Source: MGBC120314 sp051880495
GTDB taxonomy: Bacteria > Bacillota > Clostridia > Lachnospirales > Lachnospiraceae
Direction: 5' to 3'
DNA length: 64,000 nucleotides
NCBI GenBank assembly: GCA_051880495.1
Contig: JBJEOB010000014.1
Location: 20,144 to 84,143 of the forward strand
This document shows, piece by piece, positions 43,771-53,249 of this stretch. The translations under genes and the position numbers were made by a program. The notes under the pieces are model-generated. The model was not told the DNA's origin. It saw only the letters and a program-made list of their open reading frames with translations, and made no database searches. The number at the start of each line of letters is the position of its first letter. Positions within the stretch are counted from its first letter, which is position 1.

Positions 43771-43818
43771 ATCTTATATGTAACCAATGAGTTTGTTTTC
43801 AAAAAAAGGAGAAAAAGA

Positions 43819-45006
43819 ATGGAAAAACGTTTATTTACATCAGAGTCCGTAACAGAAGGACATCCTGACAAAATCTGTGATAACATTTCAGATGCAATAC
43901 TTGATGCTGTTATGGAACAGGATCCAATGAGCCGTGTGGCTTGTGAGGCAGTTACATGTACAGGATTTGTTCTTGTTACCGGAGAAATTACAACAAAGGC
44001 AAATGTAGATTTTGCACAGATCGTTCGTGACACAGTGGTTGAAATCGGATATGATTCATCAGAGAAAGGCTTTGATGGTAACACCTGTGCAGTTATGGTA
44101 GCTTTGGACAAGCAGTCACCTGATATTGCAATGGGTGTCGACAAGGCATTGGAAGCTAAGTCTGGCGAAATGACAGACGAGCAGATTGATGCAATTGGAG
44201 CCGGAGACCAGGGAATGATGTTTGGTTTCGCAACAAACGAAACCGAAGAATATATGCCATACCCGATTGCACTTGCACATAAGCTTGCAAGACAGCTCAC
44301 CAAGGTTCGCAAGGATGGAACACTTGATTACCTTAGAGCAGACGGAAAGACACAGGTATCTGTAGAATATGATGAAAACGATAAGCCTGTAAGACTGGAT
44401 GCAATCGTTGTTTCAACACAGCATGATGCAGCAGTAACACAGGAACAGATTCATGCTGATATCCGTAAGTATGTTATTGATACTGTTGTTGATCCGAATA
44501 TGATTGATGCAGATACAAAGATATTCATTAACCCTACAGGTCGTTTTGTTATTGGCGGCCCAAATGGTGATGCAGGTCTTACAGGCCGTAAGATTATTGT
44601 AGATACTTATGGCGGATATGCACGTCATGGCGGCGGAGCATTCTCAGGAAAAGACTGCACAAAGGTTGACCGTTCCGCAGCATATGCAGCACGTTATGTT
44701 GCTAAAAATATTGTCGCAGCAGGTCTTGCAGACCGTTGTGAAATCCAGCTTTCATATGCAATTGGTGTTGCACATCCAACATCAATCATGGTTGATACAT
44801 TTGGAACAGGTAAGCTTTCAAATGAGAAGCTTGTTGATATTATTCGTGAGAACTTTGATTTAAGACCGGCAGGAATTATTAAGATGCTGGATCTTAGAAG
44901 ACCTATCTACAAGCAGACGGCAGCATATGGTCATTTCGGACGCAATGACCTTGATCTTCCATGGGAGAAGCTTGATAAGGTTGACGCGTTGAAGAGGTAT
45001 TTATAA
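43819..45006 (+). CDS. metK: S-adenosylmethionine synthetase
   Basis: A 395-aa enzyme forming SAM from methionine and ATP. FTSESVTEGHPDKICD at the start, GAGDQGMMFG (about 133-142), the GGAFSGKD P-loop-like motif (about 273-280) and ARYVAKNIVAA are the standard MetK signatures. AAAAGGAG (43804-43811) gives a good RBS. It is regulated by the upstream SAM-I riboswitch, so its product controls its own expression. A strong terminator follows. Length fits the family. Confidence 0.97.
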   Translation: MEKRLFTSESVTEGHPDKICDNISDAILDAVMEQDPMSRVACEAVTCTGFVLVTGEITTKANVDFAQIVRDTVVEIGYDSSEKGFDGNTCAVMVALDKQSPDIAMGVDKALEAKSGEMTDEQIDAIGAGDQGMMFGFATNETEEYMPYPIALAHKLARQLTKVRKDGTLDYLRADGKTQVSVEYDENDKPVRLDAIVVSTQHDAAVTQEQIHADIRKYVIDTVVDPNMIDADTKIFINPTGRFVIGGPNGDAGLTGRKIIVDTYGGYARHGGGAFSGKDCTKVDRSAAYAARYVAKNIVAAGLADRCEIQLSYAIGVAHPTSIMVDTFGTGKLSNEKLVDIIRENFDLRPAGIIKMLDLRRPIYKQTAAYGHFGRNDLDLPWEKLDKVDALKRYL

Positions 45007-45022
45007 TATTTGAGATTAATCG

Positions 45023-45074
45023 GGGGCTTTTGTTCAACAGATGAATTATCTGTGGGGCAGAAGCTCCTTTTTTT
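45023..45074 (+). terminator. Terminator after metK
   Basis: GGGGCTTTTG/CAGAAGCTCC stem with an inner ACAGAT/ATCTGT stem, followed by T7 at 45068-45074. Confidence 0.85.
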
Positions 45075-45155
45075 ATAAAAAATTTAGAATTATCCTGTAT
45101 AATATATGTTACAATTACATTTATAAATAAATCATACAGCAGGGAGGATAGCCGA

Positions 45156-46661
45156 GTGAAACTAAGGACAAGGCTAAAGATTACATTTTTCACAATCACT
45201 ATTGTTCCGCTTATACTGATTTCTGCCATGGCATGGGTGCTGTTGTCGTATCAGGCGAGGAATATTAACTCTGATTATGGAATAGAAGATGCGAATGTTC
45301 AATCTGTTGCTAATACAATTGAAATTGCAACCAAGATATCAAATAAAATATTAAGTGAACTGCAGAGTACTTTTGAGAACTCCCCGGAACTTGTGACAGA
45401 TAAGGCATATCTCGTTGGGGCTTCTGAAAATCTGAAAAAGAAAGCCACGGATCTTATAATCTGTAAAGAAGACAAGATATTTTTTGTCGGCAGGGATGAT
45501 GATTATGTAGATTGTGACATGAACGTTCCTGATTACAGTGCATTAAATGAAACCGCTGAAAACGGCTTTTATTATGATGATACAAGCAAGAGTATAATCC
45601 GGTTTTTTGATGTAAACACTGACAGTGACGGTAAATATGTGGTCTTTTTAGTGACTTATCTGGATAATATCGCTTCGCGTTTAAAGTTCTTCTGGGTGGA
45701 AAGTATTATTTCGATTTTTATAATACTTCTGATTATCAGCGGTATAATGACCGCATGGATCTACCGCGCAACCATTATTCCGCTTAACAGACTTAAGGAA
45801 GCAACTCATGATATTGCGGAGGGAAATCTTGATTTTGTTTTGGAGTCGAAACGTAATGATGAAATCGGAGAGCTGTGTAAAGATTTTGAATTTATGAGAC
45901 AGAAGCTTAAAGAGTCTGCTGAAGAGAATCTGCAGTCAGAGAGAGAAAGCAAGGAGTTAATCAGTAATATTTCGCATGATCTCAAGACTCCGATTACGGC
46001 CATAAAAGGGTATGTTGAGGGACTCAGGGACGGCATTGCGGTAACGGAAGAAAAAAGAGAGAAGTATCTGAAGACAATATATAACAAGGCAGTTGAAATG
46101 GACAAGCTCATTGACGAGCTTACATTATATTCTAAGATTGATACGAACAGAATTCCGTATTGTTTTGATAAAATATCCGTAAATGAATTTTTTAGTGATT
46201 GCAAGGACAGCCTTATGGCTGAACTTGAATCGAAAGGAGTGGATTTTTTCTACAGCAATTCTCTGGAAGAAAATGTGGAGTTTATTGTAGATGCAGAACA
46301 GCTTGGAAGGGTGATTAATAACATTATTTCTAATTCGTTAAAATATCATGCAGACAGAAAGCTTGTTGTGAATATGCGGATTAGGGATGAAGGAGATTTT
46401 ATCAGGGTAGAAATACAGGATAATGGTAAAGGTATTAGTAAAAATGACCTGCCGCACATATTCGACAGATTATACAGGGCCGATGCATCCAGAAACTCGG
46501 CAGTCGGCGGAAGCGGTATAGGTCTTTCTATTGTTAAAAAGATAATTGAAGACCATGGTGGAAGAATCTGGGCAGAAAGTATAGAAGGAGAGGGAACCAC
46601 GATGTGTTTTGTTATCAGAAAATATTTTGGAGGCAACAATGAGCAGAATATTAATAATTGA
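45156..46661 (+). CDS. Sensor histidine kinase of a two-component system
   Basis: A 501-aa membrane kinase. TM1 is at about 8-30, an extracellular sensing segment of ~145 residues follows, and TM2 is at about 183-205. Then come HAMP, a HisKA dimerisation helix SHDLKTPITAIKGYVEGL (phospho-His at about 277), and an ATPase domain with NNIISNSLKYHA (N box), DNGKGI (G1) and GGSGIGLSIVKKI (G2). The start is GTG 45156 with GGGAGG (45142-45147). A TATAAT lies at 45098-45103. The following response regulator overlaps it by 23 bases. The stimulus is unknown. Confidence 0.93.
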   Translation: MKLRTRLKITFFTITIVPLILISAMAWVLLSYQARNINSDYGIEDANVQSVANTIEIATKISNKILSELQSTFENSPELVTDKAYLVGASENLKKKATDLIICKEDKIFFVGRDDDYVDCDMNVPDYSALNETAENGFYYDDTSKSIIRFFDVNTDSDGKYVVFLVTYLDNIASRLKFFWVESIISIFIILLIISGIMTAWIYRATIIPLNRLKEATHDIAEGNLDFVLESKRNDEIGELCKDFEFMRQKLKESAEENLQSERESKELISNISHDLKTPITAIKGYVEGLRDGIAVTEEKREKYLKTIYNKAVEMDKLIDELTLYSKIDTNRIPYCFDKISVNEFFSDCKDSLMAELESKGVDFFYSNSLEENVEFIVDAEQLGRVINNIISNSLKYHADRKLVVNMRIRDEGDFIRVEIQDNGKGISKNDLPHIFDRLYRADASRNSAVGGSGIGLSIVKKIIEDHGGRIWAESIEGEGTTMCFVIRKYFGGNNEQNINN

Positions 46662-47328
46662 AGATGAGGAAACAATTGCAGAACTTGAAAAGGATTATCT
46701 GGAAGCAGACGGTTATGAGGTTGAAATAGCCAATACCGGTGACGAGGGATTATTGCGCGTTATGAAAGAAGAATTTGATCTTGTCATTTTGGACATTATG
46801 CTTCCCGGAATGGATGGATTCCAGGTGTGCAGTGAGATAAGAAACGTAAAAAATATTCCGGTTCTCATGGTTTCGGCCAAGAAGGAGGATATTGATAAAA
46901 TCCGCGGACTGGGACTTGGAGCAGACGATTATATTACCAAACCGTTCAGCCCTGGGGAACTTGTGGCGCGTGTGAAGGCACATCTTGCAAGGTACGAAAG
47001 ACTTGTATCCGGTGGAACTGTTAAGAATAATGTAATAGAAATCCGCGGGCTTAAGATAGATAAGGATGCGAGAAGAGTCTTTTTAAATGGCGTTGAAAAG
47101 CAGCTTACCGCAAGAGAATACGATATGCTTATATATTTTGTGAATAATCCTAATAAGGCAATTAACAAGAAGGAATTGTTTACGGCTGTATGGGGGCTTG
47201 AATCATATGGAGACATTTCCACGGTAACGGTGCATATTAATAAGTTACGGGATAAGATAGAGTATGACAGTTCCAATCCGCAGTTTATAGAAACAGTATG
47301 GGGTGTAGGATACAGGTTTAAATTATGA
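46639..47328 (+). CDS. OmpR-family response regulator
   Basis: A 229-aa regulator. The receiver domain (1-115) has acidic EDEE, phospho-acceptor Asp in LVILDIMLPGMDG (about 51), Thr/Ser in LMVSAKK and Lys in YITKPFSP. A winged-helix DNA-binding domain (about 130-225) has ARE-YDMLIYFVNNPN, KELFTAVWG and VTVHINKLRDKIE. It would be phosphorylated by the overlapping kinase. GGAGG (46629-46633) precedes ATG 46639; the upstream in-frame start lies within the kinase. The next gene overlaps by 4 bases. Confidence 0.95.
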   Translation: MSRILIIEDEETIAELEKDYLEADGYEVEIANTGDEGLLRVMKEEFDLVILDIMLPGMDGFQVCSEIRNVKNIPVLMVSAKKEDIDKIRGLGLGADDYITKPFSPGELVARVKAHLARYERLVSGGTVKNNVIEIRGLKIDKDARRVFLNGVEKQLTAREYDMLIYFVNNPNKAINKKELFTAVWGLESYGDISTVTVHINKLRDKIEYDSSNPQFIETVWGVGYRFKL

Positions 47329-48026
47329 TAAAGGATAATATTATTTACGAGGATGAAGACTATATAGTGTACAATAAGCCTGCAGGCATGCTGGTTCAGT
47401 CAGACAGGTCTTTTCAGGTGGATCTGGTAAGTGAAATCATGAATTATCTCGCCCTGAAAGGGGAAAAGGGCATGGTGTCCGTTATAAACAGACTGGACCG
47501 CCCTGTTTCAGGACTTGTACTTCTTGCAAAAAATAAAAGTGCCTCCGCAAAGGCGTCAAAGGAACTGATATCCGGCAACATAGACAAGGATTATCTGGCT
47601 GTTGTTTGTGGAAAACCGGACAACATATCAGGAGTCATGGTGGATTATCTTTTAAAAGACGGAAAAAACAATCTTACCAGAGTTGTTTCACAGAATACCA
47701 AGGATGCTAAAAGGGCTGAACTTGAATATGAGACAATTGCAATCAGGGAAGTAACGGACAAAGACGAAAAGAAGGTGTTAAGTCTTGTCAGGATACACCT
47801 TATAACAGGCAGGCATCATCAGATACGGGTGCAGTTTGCAAGCAGAAATATGCCTCTTTTGGGAGATACAAAGTATAATACGGAGTATCATAATGCCAAA
47901 GGATGGTTTAATGTGGCATTATGTTCCTGCGGATTAAGTTTTATGGGGAAAACATTTACAATAAAACCGCAGGGAAAAGAGTTTGAATATTTTAAGGATG
48001 AGCTGGAAACACTTCACATTGGGTGA
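47325..48026 (+). CDS. RluA-family pseudouridine synthase
   Basis: A 233-aa RNA-modifying enzyme. YNKPAGMLVQ (about 15-24), VINRLDRPVSGLVLLAKN (about 50-67, catalytic Asp in RLDRPVSG) and RIHLITGRHHQIRVQFA (about 149-165) are the conserved RluA blocks. No S4 domain is present, so it is a short form. It isomerises uridine in rRNA or tRNA; the target site is not predictable. It overlaps the response regulator by ATGA, a translational-coupling arrangement, and shares its operon. Confidence 0.93.
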   Translation: MIKDNIIYEDEDYIVYNKPAGMLVQSDRSFQVDLVSEIMNYLALKGEKGMVSVINRLDRPVSGLVLLAKNKSASAKASKELISGNIDKDYLAVVCGKPDNISGVMVDYLLKDGKNNLTRVVSQNTKDAKRAELEYETIAIREVTDKDEKKVLSLVRIHLITGRHHQIRVQFASRNMPLLGDTKYNTEYHNAKGWFNVALCSCGLSFMGKTFTIKPQGKEFEYFKDELETLHIG

Positions 48027-48031
48027 TGTGA

Positions 48032-49087
48032 ATGTTTTGCGGTATGAATGACAAGGATAAAAAAACAATAATATTGGCAGGAATTGGTTTGGGTGTCATA
48101 GGAATGGTGTACCTGTTTTTCAGGTATGTCCTTTTTCTTATGGCACCTTTTGTTGTTGCATTGATTATAACAATAGTTTTGTACCGCCCGGTTAATTTTC
48201 TGAAAAGAAAGTTCCATATCCATTCACTTGTCGGAACGGCCATACTTCTTATTGCAATTGTTCTGACGGTTATTTTCTTTATGTGGTATGTCGGCAGCAG
48301 ATTCTGGCTGGAATTTTGCCAGTTTCTGAAAAATTATAATTTGTACTATGAAAATACCAGCAGAAAAGTATGCGATATGTGTTGTCACGTAGATGAAATG
48401 TTTGGACTGACAGACGGAGCAACTTATCAGACGGTTAAGAAAAATGCAGCCAATATGATATCACAGGTAACAGAGAATTTTATTCCCTCTGTTATGCAGC
48501 ATTCGGCAGGCCTGCTGTCAGGAATAATAATATGGGGCGGCGGAGCGGTCATTGCAGTTACATCAGTTTTTTTTATGATTAATGATTTGGACAGGATAAA
48601 ATGCTGGGTTAAAACCGGCCCTTTCAGCAAATGGTTCTATATCGCGTTTGGAAGGCTTGTGCATTTTGGAACGGCTTATATACGCACACAGTTGATAATT
48701 ATGGGAGTGACGGCTTTTATTTGCATAATGGCATTTTTCCTAATTGGTAATTATTATCCGGTAATGCTGGGCATACTGATTGGACTTCTTGATGCGCTGC
48801 CATTATTTGGAACGGGAACAGTGCTCGTACCATGGACGTTGATATATCTGTTTACGGGCAGGTTTTTAAAGGCGGCAATAATTTTTAGTGCATACAGTAT
48901 ATGCTATATTTTCAGACAGATTATGGAACCGAGAATGATGGGAGGACATATGGGGATTCATCCTGTAATAATGCTCGTTACCATGTATGTCGGGATATGG
49001 ATGTTTGGGGTGCTTGGGTTTGTACTTGGACCGGCCGCATATATTATCGTTGTTGAAATTATGAAATATCTGGCAAAAGTAGCATAA
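48032..49087 (+). CDS. AI-2E family (UPF0118) membrane transporter
   Basis: A 351-aa membrane protein with about seven to eight spans, with a typical hydrophilic central segment (about 90-160) and conserved SVFFMINDLDRIK plus LLDALPLFGTGTVLVPW near residue 255. Family members include sporulation protein YtvI and exporters of autoinducer-2 or ions. The function is not determinable here. It is 5 bases after the RluA-type gene and forms the end of the two-component operon. Start at ATG 48032; ATG 48044 is also possible. Confidence 0.88.
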   Translation: MFCGMNDKDKKTIILAGIGLGVIGMVYLFFRYVLFLMAPFVVALIITIVLYRPVNFLKRKFHIHSLVGTAILLIAIVLTVIFFMWYVGSRFWLEFCQFLKNYNLYYENTSRKVCDMCCHVDEMFGLTDGATYQTVKKNAANMISQVTENFIPSVMQHSAGLLSGIIIWGGGAVIAVTSVFFMINDLDRIKCWVKTGPFSKWFYIAFGRLVHFGTAYIRTQLIIMGVTAFICIMAFFLIGNYYPVMLGILIGLLDALPLFGTGTVLVPWTLIYLFTGRFLKAAIIFSAYSICYIFRQIMEPRMMGGHMGIHPVIMLVTMYVGIWMFGVLGFVLGPAAYIIVVEIMKYLAKVA

Positions 49088-49159
49088 TTAATACTTGTAA
49101 ATTACCTATGAAATGCGTTATTATATATATTAACAGCAAATGAGGAAGGAAGGTATTTT

Positions 49160-50020
49160 ATGGTAGAATATATATTGGGAAATTATATGATTTCAAAAGG
49201 CAGACTTACCAGAGAACAGCTTGAAAAAGCTGTTGAGAACCAGGATAAGGTTCGTGTAAAGCTTGGCCTGATTGCTGTTTCTGAAGGGTATATCACAATT
49301 AAGCAGTCTGATGAGATTAACAGTATGCAGGAAAAATGTGATAAGAGGTTCGGTGATATCGCAATTGAGAAAGGCTATATGACAGAGGAACAGCTCAATA
49401 AAGTTCTCAAACTGCAGGGTAATGCATATCTGACATTTGTACAGGCCCTTGTGGATGATGGAATTATCAAAGTTGAGGAAATGGATGAACTGTTGGAGTG
49501 CTTCCGTAAGGAAAATGGTTACGGATTCTCAGATGTTGAAGCGATTAAGAATGATAATGTAGATGATATTTTATCATTGTATATGCCTCAGGATGCCGGT
49601 GATTACGCAGACATTATTGGTATCGTTGTAAGAACAATCATACGTTGTATCGACAGACATGCGTATATCGGAAAAATAGAGAGGGTTGAACAGGCAACGG
49701 GATTGTCAATGGTATTCCAGAAGATTAAGGGCGAGACCACAAAGACTTCTGTATTTATTGAAGAAGAGGGCGGAATGGTTGAAATGGCCGGTGTTTATGC
49801 AAGAGATACCTTCGACGAAATGGATGAGGATGTTCTTGATGCAGCAGCAGAATTTCTTAACTGTGTTAATGGAATTTATACATCCTCTATTGCGGATGGC
49901 AAGGTTGATTTATTGCCGCCTGTATATCAGCTTATGGGTGCAGATGTACAGAAGGATGTTGTTTATAGAGTTCCGATTTGGGTACATAATAAGAAAATGT
50001 ACTACGTAATTGCAGAGTAA
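49160..50020 (+). CDS. MshEN-like repeats fused to a CheX/CheC-type phosphatase domain
   Basis: A 286-aa cytoplasmic protein. Residues about 5-115 hold three repeats of LG-x-x-(I/L)-x-x-(E/K)G-(L/Y)-(I/M)T-x-EQL-x-(K/A)-(V/A)-x-x-Q type (e.g. LGNYMISKGRLTREQLEKAV, then RFGDIAIEKGYMTEEQL), which resemble MshEN c-di-GMP binding repeats. Residues about 135-286 resemble CheX: ExxN motif AEFLNCVNG (Glu at about 231) followed by PP at about 253. CheX/CheC dephosphorylate CheY-P. A CheY gene starts 16 bases downstream. I infer a c-di-GMP-sensitive CheY phosphatase; not proven. GAAGGAAGG provides the RBS. Confidence 0.7.
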   Translation: MVEYILGNYMISKGRLTREQLEKAVENQDKVRVKLGLIAVSEGYITIKQSDEINSMQEKCDKRFGDIAIEKGYMTEEQLNKVLKLQGNAYLTFVQALVDDGIIKVEEMDELLECFRKENGYGFSDVEAIKNDNVDDILSLYMPQDAGDYADIIGIVVRTIIRCIDRHAYIGKIERVEQATGLSMVFQKIKGETTKTSVFIEEEGGMVEMAGVYARDTFDEMDEDVLDAAAEFLNCVNGIYTSSIADGKVDLLPPVYQLMGADVQKDVVYRVPIWVHNKKMYYVIAE

Positions 50021-50036
50021 TACAGGAGGATGGAAT

Positions 50037-50399
50037 ATGGCAAACATATTGATTGTTGATGATTCAAAGACTTCAAGAAAGATACTTAGGGGTATATTGG
50101 AAGAAGCAGGACATACTATTGTTGACGAGGCAACCAATGGTGAGGAAGGATGCCTTAAATACAGGGAACTTAAACCTGACCTTGTAACAATGGATATCAC
50201 AATGCCTGTAATGGATGGCCTTGAGGCATTACAGGTAATGAAAAAAGATGATGAGAATGCCAAAATTGTAATGATTACGGCATTGGGTCAGAAGGATAAG
50301 ATGATTCAGGCTATAAAAAATGGAGCAGCAGAATTTATCACCAAACCTTTTGAGGATGAAGAGGTTGTTAAGGCGATAAATAAAGTGCTCGGTAAGTAA
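50037..50399 (+). CDS. CheY-like response regulator
   Basis: A 120-aa single-domain receiver. Acidic DD near residues 8-9, phospho-acceptor Asp in LVTMDITMPVMDG (about 54), Thr in MITALG (about 85) and Lys in FITKPFED (about 105) are complete. No output domain, so it acts by protein contact, in chemotaxis or similar signalling. The adjacent CheX-like gene suggests a dedicated phosphatase. No cheA or flagellar gene is in the window. ATG 50037 has AGGAGG (50024-50029). Confidence 0.93.
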   Translation: MANILIVDDSKTSRKILRGILEEAGHTIVDEATNGEEGCLKYRELKPDLVTMDITMPVMDGLEALQVMKKDDENAKIVMITALGQKDKMIQAIKNGAAEFITKPFEDEEVVKAINKVLGK

Positions 50400-50423
50400 T
50401 GACAGGTAATGAGGAGACAGGAA

Positions 50424-51857
50424 ATGGCAGGAGATAAGAAATTTGTTGAGGCAATTACTTCCATGGAGGAGGATTTTGCCCAATGGTACACAGACGTTGT
50501 CAAGAAAGCAGAATTAATTGATTATTCAAGCGTTAAAGGCTGTATGATAATCAAACCGGCAGGATATGCAATATGGGAGAATATCCAGAAAGAATTAGAC
50601 GCCCGTTTCAAGGAAACCGGTGTTGAAAATGTATATATGCCGATGTTTATCCCGGAAAGCCTTCTGCAGAAGGAAAAGGACCATGTTGAAGGGTTTGCGC
50701 CTGAAGTGGCATGGGTAACACACGGAGGTTTGGAACCTCTTCAGGAAAGACTGTGCGTAAGACCTACTTCCGAGACACTTTTCTGTGATTACTATGCAAA
50801 TTGTGTGGAGTCATACAGAGATCTTCCAAAGCTCTCTAACCAGTGGTGTTCGGTAGTGCGCTGGGAAAAGGAGACAAGACCATTTCTCAGATCCAGAGAA
50901 TTCTTATGGCAGGAGGGTCATACGGCACATGCAACCGCCGAGGAAGCGCAAGAGAGAACTGTCATGATGTTAAACGTCTATGCAGATTTCCTTGAGAACG
51001 TGCTTGCTATACCTGTTATTAAGGGTCAGAAGACTGAAAAGGAAAAATTTGCCGGAGCACTTGCTACATATACGGTGGAAGCACTTATGCATGACGGCAA
51101 GGCATTACAGTCAGGAACAAGCCACAACTTTGGTGATGGATTTGCCAAAGCATTTGATATTAAATATACAGACAAAGATAACAAATTAAAATATGTTCAC
51201 CAGACATCATGGGGCATGACGACAAGACTTATAGGCGCTGTAATTATGGTTCATGGCGATAACCGTGGATTGGTTCTGCCGCCGAGAATTGCCCCTGTGC
51301 AGGTAGCCGTTATTCCTATTCAGCAGAAGAAGGAAGGTGTGTTAGAAAAGGCCGAATGGCTTAAGGAAGTTCTTTCGGACTATAAGGTTAAGGTCGATGA
51401 CTCGGACAAGAGCCCGGGATGGAAGTTCTCAGAACAGGAAATGAGAGGAATTCCGATTAGAATTGAAATCGGACCTAAGGATATCGAGGCTAATCAGTGC
51501 GTCATTGTAAGGCGTGATACCAACGAGAAGATAGTAACTTCCCTGGATGATGTCAAGGCACAGGTTGACACGGTATTACAGACAATGCAGAAGGAAATGC
51601 TTGAGCGTGCGAGAGCACACAGGGATTCACATACGTCAGTTGCATTGACATACGATGAATTTAAGGATGCTATTGCCAATAAGCCGGGATTTGTAAAAGC
51701 AATGTGGTGTATGGATGAAGCCTGTGAAATCAAGATTAAGGAAGATACAACAGCGACTTCAAGATGTATGCCGTTTGAACAGGAACATCTGTCAGATACA
51801 TGCGTATGCTGTGGCAGACCTGCAAAAGCAATGGTATATTGGGGAAAAGCATATTAA
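50424..51857 (+). CDS. proS: Prolyl-tRNA synthetase, short eukaryote/archaeal-like type
   Basis: A 477-aa class II enzyme that charges tRNA-Pro. The class II motif 2 region is RWEKETRPFLRSREFLWQEGHTAHA (residues about 150-174). Anticodon-binding and C-terminal domains follow, including LPPRIAPVQV and a C-terminal zinc-binding-like domain with CMDEACEIK and CVCCGRP. No INS editing domain is present, so this is the type 3 form found in many Clostridia. Start at ATG 50424; the frame is open upstream to 50409. No T-box leader was seen. Confidence 0.95.
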   Translation: MAGDKKFVEAITSMEEDFAQWYTDVVKKAELIDYSSVKGCMIIKPAGYAIWENIQKELDARFKETGVENVYMPMFIPESLLQKEKDHVEGFAPEVAWVTHGGLEPLQERLCVRPTSETLFCDYYANCVESYRDLPKLSNQWCSVVRWEKETRPFLRSREFLWQEGHTAHATAEEAQERTVMMLNVYADFLENVLAIPVIKGQKTEKEKFAGALATYTVEALMHDGKALQSGTSHNFGDGFAKAFDIKYTDKDNKLKYVHQTSWGMTTRLIGAVIMVHGDNRGLVLPPRIAPVQVAVIPIQQKKEGVLEKAEWLKEVLSDYKVKVDDSDKSPGWKFSEQEMRGIPIRIEIGPKDIEANQCVIVRRDTNEKIVTSLDDVKAQVDTVLQTMQKEMLERARAHRDSHTSVALTYDEFKDAIANKPGFVKAMWCMDEACEIKIKEDTTATSRCMPFEQEHLSDTCVCCGRPAKAMVYWGKAY

Positions 51858-51877
51858 TAAGGCAGTGTGATTTATAA

Positions 51878-53155
51878 ATGATTAAACCGGGTAGATTCAA
51901 GATTGATTTACCAAGTGATGTCAAGAAGATTCTGGATACATTAACACAGGCAGGGTATGAAGCTTATGCCGTAGGCGGGTGTATAAGAGACAGTATCTTA
52001 AAGAGGGAGCCGGATGACTGGGATATAACAACCAATGCGTTGCCCGAACAGGTCAAGGAGATATTTAACCGGACGGTCGATACGGGTATCAAGCATGGTA
52101 CCGTAACCGTAATGATAGGTAAGAAGGGTTATGAGATAACCACATACCGGATTGACGGTGAATATGTCGACGGGCGGCATCCTGAGTCGGTAGAGTTTGC
52201 AGACAATCTGGTTGAGGACCTTAAGCGACGGGATTTTACCATTAATGCAATGGCGTATAACGAAAAGGACGGCCTTCGGGATGAGTTTTCGGGAGTCGGT
52301 GATATCCGTAAAGGTCTGATTCGCTGTGTAGGTAATCCCGAGGAACGCTTTACGGAAGATGCATTAAGAATGATGAGAGCAATCCGTTTTTCTGCTCAAC
52401 TTGGGTTTGGCGTTCACAGAGATACAATGGATGCAATTATTAAGCTTGCGCCGAATATTAAAAAAGTAAGCATGGAACGTATTCAGGTGGAACTGTTAAA
52501 AACACTTTTATCAGATAAACCTGAGACGGTTGCACTTTTTAGCGACAGTACCATACTTGAACAGATACTTCCGCATGTGGATAAGATATTAAAATCACCT
52601 AAGAAGACAATTGTTCTCCAGATGTTAAAAACGGCAAAGAAAACACCGGTAATGCGTTATGCGGCACTTTTGTATTATGCCGGTCCGGATGCGGCAAGGG
52701 AGACACTTAAGACACTTAAGCTTGATAATTATACGGTTGATACCGTAGAAAAGCTTATTCGTCAGGAGAGTGTTCCGATTAAGGTGAATGAGGTAGATGT
52801 CAGACAGGCAATGCATGATCTTGGCGCGGATTTTATTCCGATGTTAAGAGATTTCAAACAGAATATTTATAAGGCCAAAGAGGCGGTTATGTTCATTCCT
52901 ATGGGCAAGAATCTTGTTCAGATTGAGACAGTGTACAAGATGTATACACAGATTATGGAAAGAGGCGACTGCTTCCAGCTAAAGGATCTTGCAGTTAACG
53001 GTAAGGACCTTATTGATATGGGAATGAAGCCGGGTGAACAGCTCGGGGAAATGCTTGAGCTGCTTTTAAGGGTAGTTATAGAAAAACCTATAGAAAATGA
53101 TAAACAGGTCTTACTGGCATTGGTAGAGGGTAAGCTCGCCGATGAAAATAAATAA
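51878..53155 (+). CDS. cca: CCA tRNA nucleotidyltransferase
   Basis: A 425-aa class II enzyme that adds or repairs the 3' CCA of tRNAs. The catalytic motif GGCIRDSILKREPDDWDITT (about residues 33-52, DxD as DWD) and the RRDFTINAMAY and RFTEDALRMMRAIRFSAQLGF blocks identify it. C-terminal residues about 280-425 are helical with no HD-domain motif seen. It follows proS by 20 bases. A strong terminator begins 7 bases after the stop. Confidence 0.95.
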   Translation: MIKPGRFKIDLPSDVKKILDTLTQAGYEAYAVGGCIRDSILKREPDDWDITTNALPEQVKEIFNRTVDTGIKHGTVTVMIGKKGYEITTYRIDGEYVDGRHPESVEFADNLVEDLKRRDFTINAMAYNEKDGLRDEFSGVGDIRKGLIRCVGNPEERFTEDALRMMRAIRFSAQLGFGVHRDTMDAIIKLAPNIKKVSMERIQVELLKTLLSDKPETVALFSDSTILEQILPHVDKILKSPKKTIVLQMLKTAKKTPVMRYAALLYYAGPDAARETLKTLKLDNYTVDTVEKLIRQESVPIKVNEVDVRQAMHDLGADFIPMLRDFKQNIYKAKEAVMFIPMGKNLVQIETVYKMYTQIMERGDCFQLKDLAVNGKDLIDMGMKPGEQLGEMLELLLRVVIEKPIENDKQVLLALVEGKLADENK

Positions 53156-53161
53156 ACAATT

Positions 53162-53232
53162 CCATCAACATATTTTGGAGAGGCTATTCATAAAATTAGA
53201 TAGACTCTTCAAGGTGTTGATGGGATTTTTTT
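53162..53232 (+). terminator. Terminator after cca
   Basis: CCATCAACA (53162-53170) pairs perfectly with TGTTGATGG (53215-53223), with an inner GAG-CTAT/ATAG-CTC stem, then GATTTTTTT. It ends the proS-cca operon and shows that the CotS-like gene cannot start at 53142. Confidence 0.8.
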
Positions 53233-53249
53233 ATTTTGGAGGCTGTGTT

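Noticed and set aside
53142..53249. Start of the CotS-like gene at 53142
   Set aside because: The extension overlaps the end of cca and runs through its terminator; GTG 53250 has GGAGG upstream.
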